Assembly: GCA_037447655.1 (NCBI GenBank)
Contig: JBBHKE010000157.1
Location: 1-57,787, forward strand
Length of the DNA: 57,787 nt
Direction: 5' to 3'
Source: Zygnema cylindricum
Taxonomy: Eukaryota; Streptophyta; Zygnematophyceae; Zygnematales; Zygnemataceae
Part shown: one piece after another, positions 55,669-57,787 of the stretch
How positions within the stretch are numbered: position 1 is the stretch's first letter
Layout: each line of letters starts with the position of its first letter
Position numbers and translations under genes: made by a program
The notes under the pieces: model-generated
Told to the model about the DNA's origin: nothing
The model's database searches: none
The model's input: only the letters and a program-made list of their open reading frames with translations

Positions 55669-56411
55669 CTACTTTTGTTTTGGCTATTTCTTTTTGCTGT
55701 GTGCACTCAACCACGTTATTCAGACTGAAATGTGATTTCACTAGAACGGTTCTAACACTAATATATGGTCATTACTTCAAAAAAAAAAAAAAAAATCGAA
55801 ATTGGAGGACGTCATTGCTCCTGTATGACGCCATCTTAGAATTTTTACTTCTTTAACTCTTGTACGACGTTTCCAAAGTGACAGTCACTCCCGCATGTTT
55901 TTCCGACGTGTACCAATTGCCCTTCAGCACAAGCTGCGGCCCTCCAACAAATCAACGGTGGCAGATGACGGGCGAAGTTTCTGAGATCTTCCACCAAGGC
56001 ATCTCTGTGGTTGTGGACCTAAGCTTAGTTGTCGGTAGACCCGTCTAGAATTTTTCTTTTTGTAGGCGGTCAACTTTGCTATTTTTGATTTGGATGTTTG
56101 TTTTTGGTAGTAATGTTTTGTTTGATTTAATCTTTTAGACGTTTCTTACATTCTAGTGACTCTTGTAGTCTTTAAATGTTTTTTCATTTTTATCCCTTTT
56201 GTACACGGATGGTTTTACCATCGCAATTTTTACAATAAAGACTTCTTCTTTTGCATGACTCATTCCACGAGTTAATGTTTATTAATTAATTTGTTTTCGG
56301 TTTTGCTTTTTGATAATTTTTGCTTTGAAAATGCTGAAGGTTTTTAATAGCTGGATTCTTGTAGGCAATTTTGTTGATCGATTTTTTGTGTGGATTTCTG
56401 TCAAAAAACCT
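55669..56411. other. Segment present only in duplication copy B
   Basis: Copy A joins AATAGTA directly to AATGCTTTTT (near 41100). Copy B has 743 extra bases between these, with TA at both edges. It contains a short frame (55860-56048) with Cys residues (CFSDVYQLPFSTSCGPP) followed by T-rich DNA and ACAATAAAG, which resembles a last exon with a poly(A) signal. No family recognised. It could be an insertion in B or a deletion in A. Confidence 0.5.
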
Positions 56412-56756
56412 TAAATGCTTTTTGAAATATAACATGAATGAATGGAACAAACGGATGGAACAATAAGTAAAGATTTGTAGACAACTTTCCTATATAAAAC
56501 CAAACTTTTGTCTTGAGAATTTTAAATATAAAACCAAACTAAAAACATAGGCTATATTTTCAAATGGGAAAAACATTTATCTTACAATTTTGGAGCATTG
56601 TTTTCAACGAGTATAAGATGTTCGTTAAGCCACCACCATCGAGGATTAGATCCATTTAACTCCTCCAAGGAGGCATAATCCTTTGTTCGCAATCTCAATT
56701 TACTACGGGTTTTGGAAATAATGTATTGTACTAGATATCCGCATATACACATATTG

Positions 56757-56899
56757 TAGTGTTGGGTATCGAGGACCGTTTGCCGATATTCGATATATAT
56801 CGAATTCAGGTACCCGATAATCGATATATCGCCTCGATATATCGAATTTCAAATTATCGCAATATATCGCCGATATATTGTATTGTCGATATATCGAAG

Positions 56900-56937
<38 letters not shown>

Positions 56938-57602
56938 CAGGTTTTCAAAGTCTCGTAACTTCGGACAAAGTGACTGTAAAATCTTTGCCGGAAAGAAATA
57001 CGGTTTTTTCCTGAAAGTCAGCGGAGGGAAGAAATCTCTGAGGTATATTGACGAGGTATACTTGTGAAGTACACGTACTTCATACGCAAGTACAATTTTC
57101 CAGACGAAAAAGGTCGGTTTCTAGATATTCGATGATTTTTGAGATTTGGATGTCACCTTACGTGGAACCACTCATAACAGAACACGTAGTTAAAACTTAT
57201 TTATAAAAGATACACGATGTACCCGAGGCCTCTCTAATACATAAATTTTGCTGTCCGTACTATTACTGAGACCTCCTCGTGTAACCATACCCCAAATAAT
57301 TCATCATTAGAAGTTCAAAATTAGTACTTTTTTGTCGGTTACATTTTTCGGCGTCAACTTTAAGTCACGGAACAAAAATCACGGCGTAAGTGGCGTATTA
57401 GACAATCTGACTTTTTCGCTAAAATAACATATTATATAAAAACATAAAAATATTAAATTTAAAAAATACTATATATCACAATATATATCGCGATGATTTA
57501 TGTTGGTCCCAGTACGATATATCAAGGATCCTCCTCGATCGATATTCAATATATCGAATATCGAGATTATAGCGATATAAATTTACCCGATACCCAACAC
57601 TA
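56757..57602. mobile_element. hAT-like non-autonomous element, 846 bp
   Basis: TAGTGTTGGGTATCG is perfectly inverted at the right end (CGATACCCAACACTA). Flanks ACATATTG and ACATACAG agree in six of eight bases. The ends resemble those of 2755-3700, so the two are relatives. The interior is CGATATATCG palindromic words plus a poly(A) run near 56902. No credible coding frame. Confidence 0.7.
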
Positions 57603-57610
57603 ACATACAG

Positions 57611-57787
57611 TATAGATTTTTTTATCGTGTAAAATGCATATCCACATATTTTGTTTATATTATTTCATATTGCACATCCACATATAGAGAATGTTGTTTT
57701 ACATATATCCATATGTTGAGTGCACACCCACAAACACACGCACGCACACATATAAAACAATGCACCAAATGTCACAGATTCCGTACA
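57611..57787. other. AT-rich edge with CA-type microsatellite
   Basis: CACACCCACAAACACACGCACGCACACATAT near 57723-57753. No gene seen. Confidence 0.6.

Larger units (their letters stand above)
44385..56636 (+). repeat. Segmental duplication, copy B
   Basis: Direct-orientation copy of 29483-41328, with extra mobile elements at 46624-49469 and an extra 743-base stretch at 55669-56411. It lacks the insertions at 33990 and 39000. The LRR gene is intact; the GT47 copy is only a tail. Confidence 0.9.

Overview
This is nuclear DNA of a plant-lineage eukaryote. The genes have many introns with GT..AG borders and T-rich acceptors, and the most recognisable protein is an IRX10-type GT47 xylosyltransferase that follows the land-plant sequence almost end to end. 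DNA-transposon remnants and simple repeats are abundant. My best guess is a streptophyte, perhaps a charophyte alga such as Chara or another early-diverging lineage; that is inference and no species is proven. A 10-N scaffold gap lies at 12551-12560. Layout: 1-5430 is gene-free and holds a MITE end, a degenerate GTACG/CCCTAAAA repeat field and an hAT-like element with a perfect 8-bp target duplication. 5739-22490 (+) is a long split gene for a secreted chimera: signal peptide, ricin-B-type beta-trefoil lectin, C1A (papain-like) cysteine protease, two EGF-like domains, two LysM-like domains and a Cys-rich tail. Its seven-exon lectin-protease block is present twice (about 6712-12550 and 12561-18250), separated by the gap. 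24473-25588 (-) is an intronless Nudix-like protein. 26677-29756 (+) is the GT47/IRX10 gene in four exons. From 29483 to the end the window is dominated by an approximately 12-kb segmental duplication (copy A 29483-41328, copy B 44385-56636). Each copy carries the tail of the GT47 gene, a cluster of PIF/Harbinger-like MITEs and one intact six-exon secreted LRR gene (A 34831-40933, B 50438-55498). Between the copies lies the 3' part of a minus-strand AAA ATPase gene (42564-44148), cut off at the duplication breakpoint. A second hAT-like element ends the window (56757-57602). How it fits together: the protease chimera and the LRR proteins look secreted, and GT47 acts in the Golgi on wall xylan, so three of the gene families concern the cell surface or extracellular matrix. 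They are not an operon and need not share a pathway. Exon models were built by hand from splice motifs and reading-frame phase. Exon phases close to a multiple of three for the chimera (777 aa with one module, 1175 aa with two), GT47 (448 aa) and both LRR genes (439 aa each). The strongest novelty candidates are the lectin-protease-EGF-LysM architecture with its in-frame duplicated module, the head-to-tail chains of MITEs sharing single TTA/TAA target sites, the (CT)n tracts abutting 5' splice sites, and clustered amino-acid replacements between otherwise near-identical LRR paralogues.
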